From Pestalotiopsis fici W106-1 (Eukaryota > Ascomycota > Sordariomycetes > Amphisphaeriales > Sporocadaceae), in NCBI RefSeq assembly GCF_000516985.1, contig NW_006917101.1, positions 1,356,834 through 1,420,833 of the forward strand: a stretch of 64,000 bases of DNA, in the 5' to 3' direction. Of this stretch, positions 22,784-35,000 are shown in pieces (the first letter of the stretch is position 1; the number at the start of each line of letters is the position of its first letter). Below the pieces are notes generated by a model. That model was not told the DNA's origin, ran no database searches, and saw nothing but the letters and a program-made list of their open reading frames with translations. The translations under genes and the position numbers were made by a program.

Positions 22784-24421
22784 TTATTCGACGGCTTTAG
22801 TTCGCATGGATCTCTGCTCCATTTGCCTCTTCCGCTCCAATTTGGCATAGTGCAGCCCACAAGCGTTGCAGAGTGTTCTTGCGCCATCAGGTCCGCGGCG
22901 CCATTCGGGCGTGTCGATTCTGTTGCAGCTGTGGCATCGTCCAGGCGGAGCAGCACGCTATCATGACCTGTTAGTATGTTTTTCTTCATTTTTTTTTTCA
23001 TTACTTTCCCGAATAGCGTCGGGAATAAAACAACTGTCAAAATTTGGAATGAAATAAAAAAATACTTACTCCACGGCGCTTCTTGACTTCGCCAAGTCCA
23101 TAGTGCTGCTTGCTGCCGTCGCCGTACATTGACACATCGTCGTCGTCGTACGATCCCCTGTGCTTGCCTCCCTCGCGGGCCTTTTCGCTAGCAATGCTGT
23201 GGTGGACGTGTTCCCTGATACTGTCGAGAGTCTTTCTCACATAATCCGTGTTGTGCAACATCTCAGACACTTCCTTGTCCGTGGGCAAACGGTTAGGGTG
23301 TGGCTGCCCAGTTGGTTGCTCCGATGCGAGATTGGCATATGCTTCAGCAAAATTGTAGATTGTCCTCGAGGCCCACATGAGCTATAATATACCAAGTCAG
23401 TAAGAACGAACAGCTAGTGATAAATCTCGCCTCAAAGTTGGTCTTACCTTTTGTAGACAATCACCATAACCCCAAGCCTCAAATTGACGGTTCAATGGGT
23501 TAGGATCATATCTGCGCTGAATACAGTATTCCTCATCGGCGGGTACTGGTGGCCTTTGGTTCTCATACTGCGGTGCCATTGGTGGACCTGCATGACGTGG
23601 TGAAATCGGAGGGCCTCCCTGGGATGAGAGAGGGAGTTGGCCAGGAGGCAAAGGACTGGGGCCGGGATATGGGACCGGTGCCCCGTGAGAGCCAGAGAAG
23701 CTGTCATTGCGCTGGTGGTGGTGAGGAGGCTCTTGTGGCTTTTGGTAGTCGCGATGTTCGCCAAATTGATAAGCTGGTCCAGGACCAGTATTCTCCGGCC
23801 GTGAGAAGACTGCGGGTGGTGCCCGGTTGTCAACAGGCGGCTCTGGTCGTGGAGGGGCATTATTGCTATAGGCTGAGTGAGGAGGAGGAGGAGGCGGAGG
23901 CGGCGGGAGGCTCGTTGGGCCGGCCGTCGTCGTCGGTGTCGTCGGTGAATAGGTGGGTTTTGCACTGTTGAACATTTCTGATATCGAAGGTAGAGATTGC
24001 CTTTGTTGAGCTGGCTCCGAGTCTTTGGACGTCCTCCTGAGGGCGTCGGCCTGGTTGAGGATGCCCGGCATTGGAGCTGGAGAGTGATGCAGATATGTTG
24101 GTGGATATGCTGTGTTGTGCGGGTGATAGGCAGTAGCCGGGCTCATGAGTGCTGCCGCGGCCATGTTGGGCTGTCGTTCTGTTGCTCTGGGGTGTAAGTC
24201 GGCAGAGTCCCGTGAGTATCGGCTGAAGAGTTCTGGTCGACTGGTGGAGGTGAAACCACTATAATAAGAGGAAAAGTCTTAGTACTAGTCAACCAACCCG
24301 GGTGCATGTGTGTGCCATATGTCATGCTATAGATACTAGCCGCCTTGCCTTTGGGGGGCAGAAAAGAAGGAGAAAAGGCACCAACCTACCTTTGCCTGGT
24401 GCCAGATTCACCCGTGTCCAT
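22784..24421 (-). CDS. nsdD: GATA-type zinc finger transcription factor, NsdD/SUB-1/Csm1 type
   Basis: Four exons (24390-24421, 23448-24258, 23070-23381, 22784-22957) join in phase to 442 residues. The first exon is only 32 nt and encodes [10 protein letters not shown]. It splices to [21 protein letters not shown] long Pro/Ser/His-rich region follows, with a run of nine Pro near 121-129 by the second-exon frame. A conserved helical block with [20 protein letters not shown] and the next exon ([12 protein letters not shown]) leads to the zinc finger at the extreme C-terminus. Cys 393, 396, 415 and 418 form C-X2-C-X18-C-X2-C, with [20 protein letters not shown]. The finger context [13 protein letters not shown] marks the NsdD class, not AreA/AreB. 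In Aspergillus NsdD is required for sexual development and represses conidiation. Neurospora SUB-1 and Fusarium Csm1 act in light response, development and secondary metabolism. The unusually long non-coding flanks on both sides suggest extended UTRs or complex control. Confidence 0.93.
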
Positions 24422-27400
24422 AGCGGAACGGACTACTGCCAATAACGGTGCCCAAAAAAAGTATTCCCCAGCCGGCTCGACTAGAGCGATTCATGCATCT
24501 GGGTCGTTGAACACTAATAAATGGAGGTCGTCGATCGCCTTGGGACAGAGATGCACCGGTGCCAAACTCTGTCGCCTTTGCTGACTGCGCCGGGTTCGTC
24601 GTCTACTAGAGCAGTATCTCTCTCTCTCTTCTCGCTCCCTTTCGTGAACTGCTTGGTCAACCAATCCAATCTACCCACTCAAGCGCTGGTGTCGACTCTA
24701 GTAGCGGGACCAGGAGTAGTGAGCGGGGCCCTTTTAGACGAGGCAGATGGAATGATTAGGTACGACAGGCAGGTCAGGTCAGGTCAGGTAGGTAGGTAGA
24801 TAGACAGGTACTGGGCGTGCTACTAAGATCAGAAATCTGTAGTGTAGAGGCCGTCCGACGTAACGGCGCGCAGCCCAGGTGGTACGAGTAGTCGTGGGTT
24901 TTTGGGGAGGAGAAAGCGGCGGCGGTAGGTGGTCCTTTTTTTCTTTCCTTCTTCCTCTATGGCCTTGTCCTAAGGAGGGTACGTATATAGGCAGCTCGTC
25001 GTTTTTGTTTGGTTATACCTTCAAAAATAAAATCCAGAATGATTAGAATAAGCCCACGAGACGGAAAAAGCTGTTGTGGCGGGCGGGAAGGCCCAGCGCC
25101 GATGCGCAAGCCAAGTTTCGTTTTTCTTTTTTCCTTCTGCTTCTTGTTTCTTTTTTTCCTCTTCTCGCTGTTGTCTTCGTTTTTTTTTTCTGATACCCGG
25201 CTCCGGGCACTTGCTCCGTGCTCAATTTTTCAACCTTGACCGTTGCGAGGAAGGGAAATAGAAGAGTAGGAAAAAGGAATAAATTCAGAAAAAGAATATA
25301 GCACCACCACAATTGTGCTTTTTGGTGTATTTTCTTTATTTTTTATGAGACATTCAGATCTCACCTTTTTTTCTTTCTTTCCCTTTCTTGCTCTCTCTAA
25401 GGTTGCCCCAAGTGGGTCTGGAACAAATCCGCGAGAACGGATTATGGGATCTTGCTTTTTGGTGAGGGGGTCGAGTGTCTAGTGTGTAGACTGGCAACTA
25501 ACTAGCCTGAGCGAGGACCTAGCAGATGCAGTTGATTGCAACGCTGCCAAACCCGTCCTGGGAGGGAGTCGGTCAAGGGAGGGGACTTGAGTAGGTGAGT
25601 AGGTAGTAGGTGGTGGTGGTGTTGGTCGGTTGGCGTGGTCCAAGGTTCCTCTAAGCCGCGGCAAAGTCAGGGAAAAAAAGTGGTAGAGTTCAAGTGTGTG
25701 TGTTGCTGCTGGTGGTTCGATTTTTCCGCATGTATACAATTGGTATAGTCGGGTTATAATAGTAGTGTTGGTTATCTGCTAGATCGATCGAGCACAGGCG
25801 GGCGGAAAGGTGGGTGAACGAAACCAAAAGGCAGGCGGATCAGAAATAGGAACGAGGTCCGTGGCCGTTGTTCTAATGCAGCTGCAGATTGTCCCGTTTG
25901 GCCCGTATATTAGACATCAAAAGAAGGGAGAGAGTGTGGCGAGCTTGGTTGATTGCCAGAGGCAGGACGGAGGTTTTTGCTTTCGTAAAGGAAAGGTCAA
26001 AAGAAAAGAAAAAGAAAAAGAGACCAAAATTGACAAAAAACCACCGAGGCCCAAGGGAAACGCGGGCGGTGCTGGAATCACAATCTTTTATGAAAAGGAA
26101 CCCGAGAAAACTAGAGCGGCAAGAAAGAGGTGATGAGCGATCGTACTATGTACTATGGTTGGGGTGTATGCAACTGTGTAGTATGTATTGGAATGCCACT
26201 ACCTGGAAATGAGCGAAGCTGAGTGGGCACGACGAGATCTCAACTGCAACCCCTGCAAAGAGACGCTCATCCCTGTCAGACCCAAGTACGGGTGGGGGAA
26301 CCAGGGCCAGGGAAGATGGGCTAAGATGACCGGGGGCCAAGGACGATGGCGGTCGGCGGTCACTGGACGAGCTGTGGAAGGGGGGGTGGTCGGGAAGGAT
26401 CTGTGTGGATGTGCTGCAACACTGATGGATGGATGGGATGGATGGGGGATGCGATGCGATGGGGGGGAAGAGGTAATAGTCAGGTAGTGCTACTGTAGAA
26501 AGGTAACCAGAGTAGAGTACCTGTTCCGCCTGTGTTATTAGTTTGGTTACCTGTTCAGTAGGCAGCAAGTATTTCAGTTTATTACCTAGGTAACGTTTGT
26601 AGTAGCAAGTAGTAGTTAGTATGCAAAGTCTCGTGCGCAGGACAGAAAGACAATAGGACGTTGTTATTACAAAGACAATCAATATAAGGTATAGGAAAGA
26701 AAAAATAGAAAGGTGGTGAGACTACGCAAACGTACACGCGCATACTCACATGAATTACATAGGCACATGCATACAGAGACATACACCATTAGATAAATAC
26801 ACACACACACACGTTTTTCTTTGACCCTCTGTTCATGCCCTACCTACTCCCAACCCATCCAGTCTCCTCCAGTCTCCGACTATGTGTTGGCGCTCCTTGT
26901 CTAGCTGCTGCTGCAGTCACATTACATACATAGACATTTAATCAATTGTAAGTCTCTGTTGGCCAGGGGTTAGATCGGGATCTGGGCGCCCTAGCGAGGG
27001 CTGCAGCCCAGCAGCCGTGGCATCATCAACGGCCTTGCCTGGCACTGCGTTGCAGTCGTTTCCTGCTGGTGGCCTGGCCTTTTTGGCTTCTCTCGATGGC
27101 GATCAGCGCTTGCGAGACCTGGTTACCGAAAGTGGCTATTGGCGATCATCGAAAGAAGCCCAATGTAGGGCCGCGTATCTACGAATACAGAAGTGCTCCC
27201 TGTCTGCAAGGCGGCATCATCGGTGTAAAGTTGCAAAAGACTTGGGTAACCTGTCACTGAATCTATTGTGATTGGGGTTTCCTTTTGTTGTCCACTATGT
27301 TCTAGTTGTCGTCTCGGATTCTTCTCTCCGGTAAGGTTGCAGAGATCGTGGAGACTTGTAAGAGTAATAAGTCGAGGAAGCAAGAGTCCGAATATAGAAA

Positions 27401-30400
27401 CTTTGCTGGCTTTGCGCATATAGTGGCCGCCCGCACGCGCAATGTGGAAAGCCGGCACATTGCTCTGCGCTCTCTCTCTCTGGGTGTGATTTGCGATTTG
27501 CAGTCGATCTCTCACTTTGTTACGGTTTCTGTCGCGAAACATGCCCAGGCCCCAAATTCTTGCTGATCTTCCAGAAGTGGTGTCCGAATGACGACACTTT
27601 TTTTTATATACCTTCTCAAAGACATGCTGGTTTGTAATATTGCAAACATGGGCTAAATCCGTAATGTAATGTAACTTCAACACACATTGCAACTTGCGCG
27701 ACATCGCTGCAAAAACACGAGGCCAATTATTTTCGTCAGGGATAAGCAATGCTCTAGAACGAGGAGGCAAGATCAGTCAATACCTGCTGCTTGTATTGAC
27801 CGTGGCTTGACAGAAATGGGTACATCGGCAGTGTACACTCCAGTAATTTACTGATGGAGCTCGTCAGTCGTTACCCACGGCTCACCAAAGTCTCCCAACT
27901 TTTTTTTTTTTTTATCTCCGTCTTTCCCATTCAAAGTGGGCTTTTGCTCCCTGTAAGATTCGATCAAAGATTTCAACTTGATGTGGGCTCTGGACGACAG
28001 GGGTTAAAGTAGCTGGGTACATCAAAGAAAGGCAATGGTTGAGCTGGCCGCTGAAGGGAGGGGAAATGTACGAAGTAATCTGTACCTGACCTAGATGTCT
28101 GCTGTGTGCTCGGCATTCCTATCTCCATACATATATCGAGGACCTTATATTCGTACTCACAGATATAATCGTTGGTGTCATGATAAACGCGACTATATAT
28201 GTATCTTTGATGCATTTTGTTGGCATGCCTTGAGGGCACTTTCACGGCGCGCAATATGCGTACCCGCTTGCGCAGATAATGACACGGGGCCGCAGTGAAC
28301 ATTTTGCTTTCTGCACAGTGGAAGAAAGAATTATAAGGGCTCAATATTCGTTCGAGAGCCAGAATGGTATGTATGTCTGATATGGAGAAGGGGGGGAAGA
28401 GGGCGCCAAGGTCATGGCTGCAAGCCAACTTGCGTGAGCGAGACTTTTTCCCATCAGCCCATATTCCCTTGCTGTATACGTCAGTGCTGGGCGGTATGTA
28501 GCCTAGCTCGTGGGGGAAAGGAGACTCACGTTCACTCAACAGGCAGGGTACTGAGTGAGAGAAAAGCAGATGGGTAACAAGACTAATGTAAAAGGCTCCG
28601 GGACCCTGCAAAGTATACCTAGTAGTACCTAGCGCGTGTACTCGATAGATACCGCTGCTCTCTTTTGCTGGCTGGCTGGCTGGCTTGCTTGCCCAGCTTG
28701 CCCAGCTTGCTCAGCGACCCTGCCCTGTCCATGGAAACTCGTGAGAGGGGCGAGCTCCTCAGGGCTCCAGCGACCAACAGCCAGCGGCAGGCATCCCCCC
28801 CTGATCAGGACCTTACGAGTGGGTAGAAGTGAATCTCACATGCCAAGAAATTCCGGGACTAAAACTCTTCAAGCTACTATTGATCGATCCTGGTGTCCAA
28901 GATGTTTAAGATGCGGCCCACTCCCGGCTGTCAAACGGTTTGTTACCCGTCCACGTCAGGACAGGACAGCAAGGACCCCGTCCTGCTCCATAAGCCTGGG
29001 TACTGCTAGTCACCTAGTGTGTAGCGCGGCGGTCACTGAGCGAATCCATCTCATCTGTTTTTTTTTTTTTTTTTCCTTCCTGCCCACCAGACGCACCGCT
29101 CATTGGGCGGAGGCGGGTGCGGCCTTTGCTCCTCATCCCCCTTGTCTTCCAGAAGCCTGCAAGAGAGATTCGCGTAGGAATCCTTCATAACAGGATCGAT
29201 ATAGTAGCACTTCGGGGATGAGGAGGACCACAAATGGCCCATTGACAACTTGCCCAGGACCAAGAACAGGGGACCACCGCCCCAGAGGCGAAAAGAGGCG
29301 CTAGGTAAAAAAGCGCCAATTCGGGCACGGCCATGGTTCCAACATGGCATGGCTTGGGTTTTGCTTCGCTTTTCTGGATGACCTTTCGCTGTTGCGTGTC
29401 TGGAAGAAAATGAAACAGACTTGGAGGGCTAAAGAGGGTCCCCGTATGCAATGATATCAACATAACCTGTGTACTCGCTTGTATGTGTGTAGGTATCTAT
29501 GGGACAGTCAATTAAGTGAGTTTTTTTTCTTTCCTTCTTTCATCAAGTTCATGGGACAGTCACAGGTCACTTTGTACCCTAATACTATGAAATGTTTTTT
29601 TTAATCTTACTTCATTTTGATTTAAAAATAATAATTATCAATTTTGTGTCTATACCATAGTACTTTTACAAAAGTCCTCCTCCACATGGAAAGCTATACT
29701 AGCTTAGCTGCCAACTCATTCTGTCTTCACGGACCTAGACCCTTACGCAGAAAGTCCAGAATACCTAGCTCAGCCGATACATGGCCTTGTGTACGGGCAG
29801 CAGCGAAAGTAGGTAGTACCAGACCAATAACGGAGACCAGATAGAGTTCAATCGTGGGCGCCACCCGTGAAGGGAATCCGTTGCGATTCGATCGGATCTG
29901 GCACTATTGTCAGATGCTAGCGATAAGGTTTGTCTTGCCTCTGCATACGTTTGACGCTCAGCTGCAACGGAGCGAATAATAATAGTACCAGACGTGTCAA
30001 GGTTGCTGATTGAACGACCCTCCCTTGCCCTACTCGCATCGATCCTGTCTTGTGTCCAAGGTATATTATATTATGGCCACGCATTCTACGTGGTACATAT
30101 ATGACATGCAGCAAATGCCCTCGTCGTCGTCGACCTGTTTCCCCCTTCGTTGCTTTCTTTGTTTTCGTCACCACATTACCCTCGTATACAACGCATGCGT
30201 TTTGATAGGGCAGAATCGGCCAGGTCGTGACATGACATGCACGCTATTCATGGCAGTTGCCAATTGGCAACGTCGAAATCGGGGCGACATTTGCCTGTGA
30301 TGGCGTCTATCTCCCCCACGGCTGCATTGCGATTATTTCTGTTGTTTCTCTCCCGTACCTGAAAACGCCATATTATACTACATGCAGTACGTAGGCTGGT

Positions 30401-31792
30401 AGAAGATGTACCTAGGTTGGCACATGGTTGGCCACGCAGCGAGAGCTCGTAGTTGATGGGATACCTGCAGCCGAACGCCTGTACGGCATTGCTGTCACTA
30501 CGGGACGCCATCGCTAAATCCTGCCTTCCGGGCGCTGGTTAGGTCTCCCCACCACCCCCCAGGTTACCTACTATCCCCGTCCATTGAAGCCCTTTGGCCC
30601 GCCCACAAGAGATCTCATCTCCTGCTGCTGCTACTAATGGCATCTGGAACCTCGAGGTCTGCCTGGTTGAGATACGCATTCTACATACACATATACATAT
30701 ACGCTACCACACGCTCGATTTGGATCCTCCATGCATTCATTGACCAAGCACGTGAAGAGCTCTTTCCGTAACGTAGAATGAGTCGCGATGATCAATACTA
30801 GGAATGTACGGCAGCAAATAGCCTGGGCTAGCAGGTGCTTGTATACTAGGTAGGTAGGTATGTATTCTGCACGTGCCGACATGACTTCACTCGAGCAGAC
30901 TTTTGTTTTCTCTTCAACGATCCAGCACTCACTTGCATAGTCTCCTTCCATCTATCTACGTATCTGCACTATATACACAGCATTTGCCTTACACAACGCT
31001 AGTTTGCACTTTTTCATCCGACGATTCTCGCCGTCGTCTACGAAACGTACAATACCTATGTAGGTATGTATGTATGTATGCTACGTGTAGTTTGCTGACG
31101 ATGTACCTAGATAGGTCTCTACCTGTACATGGGGGATGGATGGATGGATGGATGAATGAATGAATGAAGGATGTAGTGCACTTCAACCCACCTAATCACA
31201 ACACTCAAAATCCATGGCTGCCGTTGTCCGTGCCGCTCACTCGCGCGCCGCGGTGGCCTGACTACCTTGCACTCGGGATTTGCTTTGCTGCTTGTCTGTC
31301 TTCTCAGTCTGGAGCAAAGGAGCCAAAAAGCCCCCCCCCAACAGCCAAAGCTTATCACTACGTCACGCTGTACCTTGCAAATCAGATTCGTTTCCCAATT
31401 CCGTACCCTCCGTACCCAAGGGAATGGAAACATGTCCGCCCCGATGCTCGATACGCGATCCTACTAAGCTTAGCCTGGATCCTCCTTACCACAGTACTGC
31501 TACACTACACCACATCCCAATTCGCGAGGTACCGCAAGTAGACTGATGTAGTTCATACGTATACACAAACTGCCCAGGGGCCCAAGGTAAGCAAAGCACT
31601 CGACCGGTGAATCCTTTTACTGGGTGGTCGCCGTCCAGAATCCACTCAGATCAGATCACACACCACATGGCCTGGCCGCCAAGCATCTACACTCGCAATA
31701 TATACACGACTACCGAGATGCACTGCTACTACAAGCCTCCCTGCAGTGCCTATCCATACCAATCCTGGGAGCAACAAAAGTCCTCCTCAATA
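24422..31792. other. Gene-poor upstream region of the GATA gene (proximal part)
   Basis: This is the first part of a 20.3 kb stretch with no supportable gene. It must contain the promoter and probably a long leader of the divergent-facing GATA gene. I see low-complexity DNA (GGTCA and GGTA repeats near 24768-24811, GGAT repeats near 26420-26450, a CA repeat at 26799-26812, CTGG repeats near 28670-28690) and many T or A runs. The longest frame (minus 27123-27770, 215 codons) has no family resemblance and a composition like random sequence. Confidence 0.5.
31134..31165. repeat. Tetranucleotide microsatellite GGAT x5 then GAAT x3
   Basis: Five perfect GGAT units run directly into three perfect GAAT units, a compound tetranucleotide repeat in the non-coding region. 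Confidence 0.9.
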
Positions 31793-32053
31793 CACCTCCT
31801 CATGGATTATAAACGTTAGATTGGTACAAGCCCCATATTTCTTTGCTTTGATCTGCCTGGTATCTTCCCATATCTGTTCTATGGTGCTATACGGCTCATA
31901 GAAATTTCTAGCACCTAGTGTGGGTACCAGACGAAGAACCTCAGTAACAGCCAGTACTGGCCAGCACAAATATTATGACAGAGTACGCAGCAGATCGCTG
32001 GATTCAATTACGGGGCTTGTAACGATCTAACGTTTATAATCCATGAGGAGGTG
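31793..32053. mobile_element. MITE-like element with 42-bp terminal inverted repeats and TA target duplication
   Basis: The sequence starting CACCTCCTCATGGATTATAA at 31793-31834 recurs inverted at 32012-32053. The two arms match at 40 of 42 positions (mismatches at 30 and 32), with the first 29 bases identical. TA flanks the element on both sides (31791-31792 and 32054-32055), as for Tc1/mariner/pogo-type transposition. The 261-bp interior has no coding potential, so this is a non-autonomous element needing a transposase from elsewhere. High arm identity suggests fairly recent insertion or structural conservation. The family is not identified. Confidence 0.8.
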
Positions 32054-35000
32054 TAGTGTTGCTGTGTATGAGTCAGTAGCTTTTTACAGGAGATGCTAAC
32101 CAGGCTGAAGGAGAAAGAGTCCAAGTGTCGGTACAGGTATCCGGTTATCGGAAACATTGTCGTGTCCCGTTCGCCGAAACAACCCGTCCGCTCCACCAAC
32201 AAGGGCGGCACAGAAGGGTGAAACCTCCCGAAGGTGCCCACGAAGCCAGATCCAGTCGCATTGCAACGATTGCTTTGCAGTAAGCACGTCGATTTGCGAC
32301 AGCTCGTGGCACCAACGACCTTTCTACCAAGACTCGCAAGCGTTTTGGCGTTGCATGGGCATTCTCAGATCTTGGGTCGCCTTACATGATCTGTCTTATA
32401 TTGGCTTTACTACTACTCTGCCAGTCTCACGAGATGCCCGAAAAGCGTAGCATTTCGCGATTGAACAAATCAAGTCAAACTGCTTGTCGTGTCACTACTA
32501 TAGTCTGACCAATGGTGGAAGAGCCAAACCACTTTTCTTGAATTAATAACAATGCCAGTCCCAAATCCTCATGCTGTGGTCCGAGTCCGAGTACGTACAT
32601 TCGGCCCCCAAAATCGCATGGCAAGGAGCGCGTCACTCTGACGGACACAAACGCTCAGGTTAGTGTCGCAGAATGCTATACACACGTCAGCTATCCCTTC
32701 GTCGTGGAGCCCTTTTCCTACGGAGTAGTTGGGTCATTTGCCACGGGCGGGAGCATGAAAGTCTGCAGAGTCAATATATCGTGGCATTGTACGATACGTA
32801 CCTGCGATCTGCCGATGCTGTCCCACCGCGGGCTTGTCCATTAATAATATCATTCCGAGGACAGCTGCAACAAGCAACCATGGGGGCTTGCGTCCGGCAT
32901 GAGAGTTCTGTCATCTGACAACCGGAGGAAACATCAGACCGCGATACTCCGGCAGGCCCCATCAGAGTATGGTTCCTTTTCTTTTTTTTTTTTTTTACCA
33001 CGTCCTTCTGCGAATCCCTACAAGTATACACCGCCTATGCTGGAACTTTTGGGAAATTCTTGCACATTGTAGCGGATCAAGAGAATCATTCATGCTTGCC
33101 TATCCTAGCCTGAGCTAGGACTTTGAGGCATGAGGTAGCTATTCCTTCATTAAAATCAATGGGCCTACATAGCAATACCTTGTATGTCCTCCAAATTGAA
33201 GTGGATGTAATGAAGTCATCACTCACGATACTATACGCAGCGAATCTTGCTTGCTACGTATCACTGTGGATGAGTACTACAAATAAGAATACACGTGTGT
33301 GATATGTTGGACAGGGAATCCAAGAGCAAGGAGAGCTTGACCGGGAATTCGGAAAAAAGAAAAACAAAGAAATATAAAACCGAAAAGGGAAAGAAGAAAC
33401 AGCGAATACTTCTTCACCCCTGTTGGATCATAGAAGGACGATCTTTCACAACTTCAGCATGTCCCATCCCATTGGCATAGAATATGCTTGCTTGTGCTGG
33501 CAACAGATTCGACCAATCAAGCAATCATAACGCCGTCCGACGAGCTGCATTCCGTTGTTGGTCAGAAGATTTCGTGTTGCGTCTCACTGAATGAGATCCG
33601 ATCCCACTTTTCCCCGTGGACCTTTTTCTATCTCTCTGAAACTGCACATGTTCTTCTGGGTATGCAGGCAAACACAAGAGTGGCCATTGTTCAGCACTCG
33701 GACACTATTGTACGCAAGTAATATCGACGTGGGAAACCCCCCAAGGGAGAGAATTCACCGTGGAGCTGGTCCAACACAACTCTCCATCGATCGACACATG
33801 GCCTTGTACCTGGTGAATTCGGTGACACACAAGACAGTTCCGACCGTGGACAAGGAGTGCATGTCGAGGTGGCAGTACGTACGTCGTGCGGGTTATTGAA
33901 TAAAAGACGGAAGTCGTGCAATGGATGTGGTATCTGAAAGTAGAAAGGAGGCGCCGAGATGCGAATCGGACAGCCCAGGGGCCCACTCCTCAGGCTGTCA
34001 TCTAACGGCTATCGTAAAACAAGATCTTTGATCGATTGAGATGGTGAGAAACCAGGGATTACTGGGTGATATGTGACATGCATATCGGAGGATTAATTGG
34101 ACGGATGTGTCACAACCTCTATATCGACGGATCACACACAAGTAAAAACAGAAGAAAAAAAAAGAGAGAACCAGCAGGGAACTCCTCTTTCTCTCTCCCT
34201 TTCTTCCTTTGCAATAATATTCTGCGACGGTACCTTTGCGTGATATTGAGAGGGAAATCGTGCTCAGGATTCAAGATTACCTGACATTTGATCCACGCGC
34301 TGGAGTTGATTAGTGCTTTTTTACAATGGGCATGGATTCCTCTTCTTTTTTCGCGCTGACCGATGACTGTTAAGCAGCGAGCTATTAGTTCGGGGCAAGG
34401 AGAGAGGGGGGGTTAAATCGCAGACCCGTTTTCCCTGTGCCGCAAATGTCTTTCAAGGGGATCCCCGTGGGACCCTGCGACTATGGAGAGATTGCGACGA
34501 AGGAAGACCGCACATCTGCATCTCGCGCATGGCTGCTCCATCTGCTTAAGGTTTGGTTTTTTTTTTCTTGTATTGACAGAGAAAAGGAAAGTAAACTGAC
34601 AGGAAACGTCAACAAAAGAGGTGGCCAATGCTGGTCCGTTATATCCGGCCGGCATTTGATTGAATATCCTTACCCATCCTGCACTACCGGCCCCTATCTA
34701 TCTATTTACCTAGACTCTATTCTGTAGCCCCCTCGGGACCGACTATAGAAAAACACGGGGTTGTGTTGGTCTTGCGCCCTGAGACTAGACTACATGTGTT
34801 CTCGTTCGCATCCTTCTCTTCATGGCCTTCACCGTTGAGGCTAGCATTTTTATTTTCAACGGTCTCTAGCTCGAGAGCCAGTCTCCATTGTGGGTCACTG
34901 AAGCGCCTCATTTTCTCTAAAACGCCAAGACCCAGGGACGACGATAATTCCCTTTTGACCTCTTTTTCTACTGTGTAATCGTTTCTCTGACTACTACTGA

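Noticed and set aside
27123..27770. 215-codon open frame on the minus strand
   Set aside because: No domain, no family resemblance, composition of random sequence, and no splice partners.
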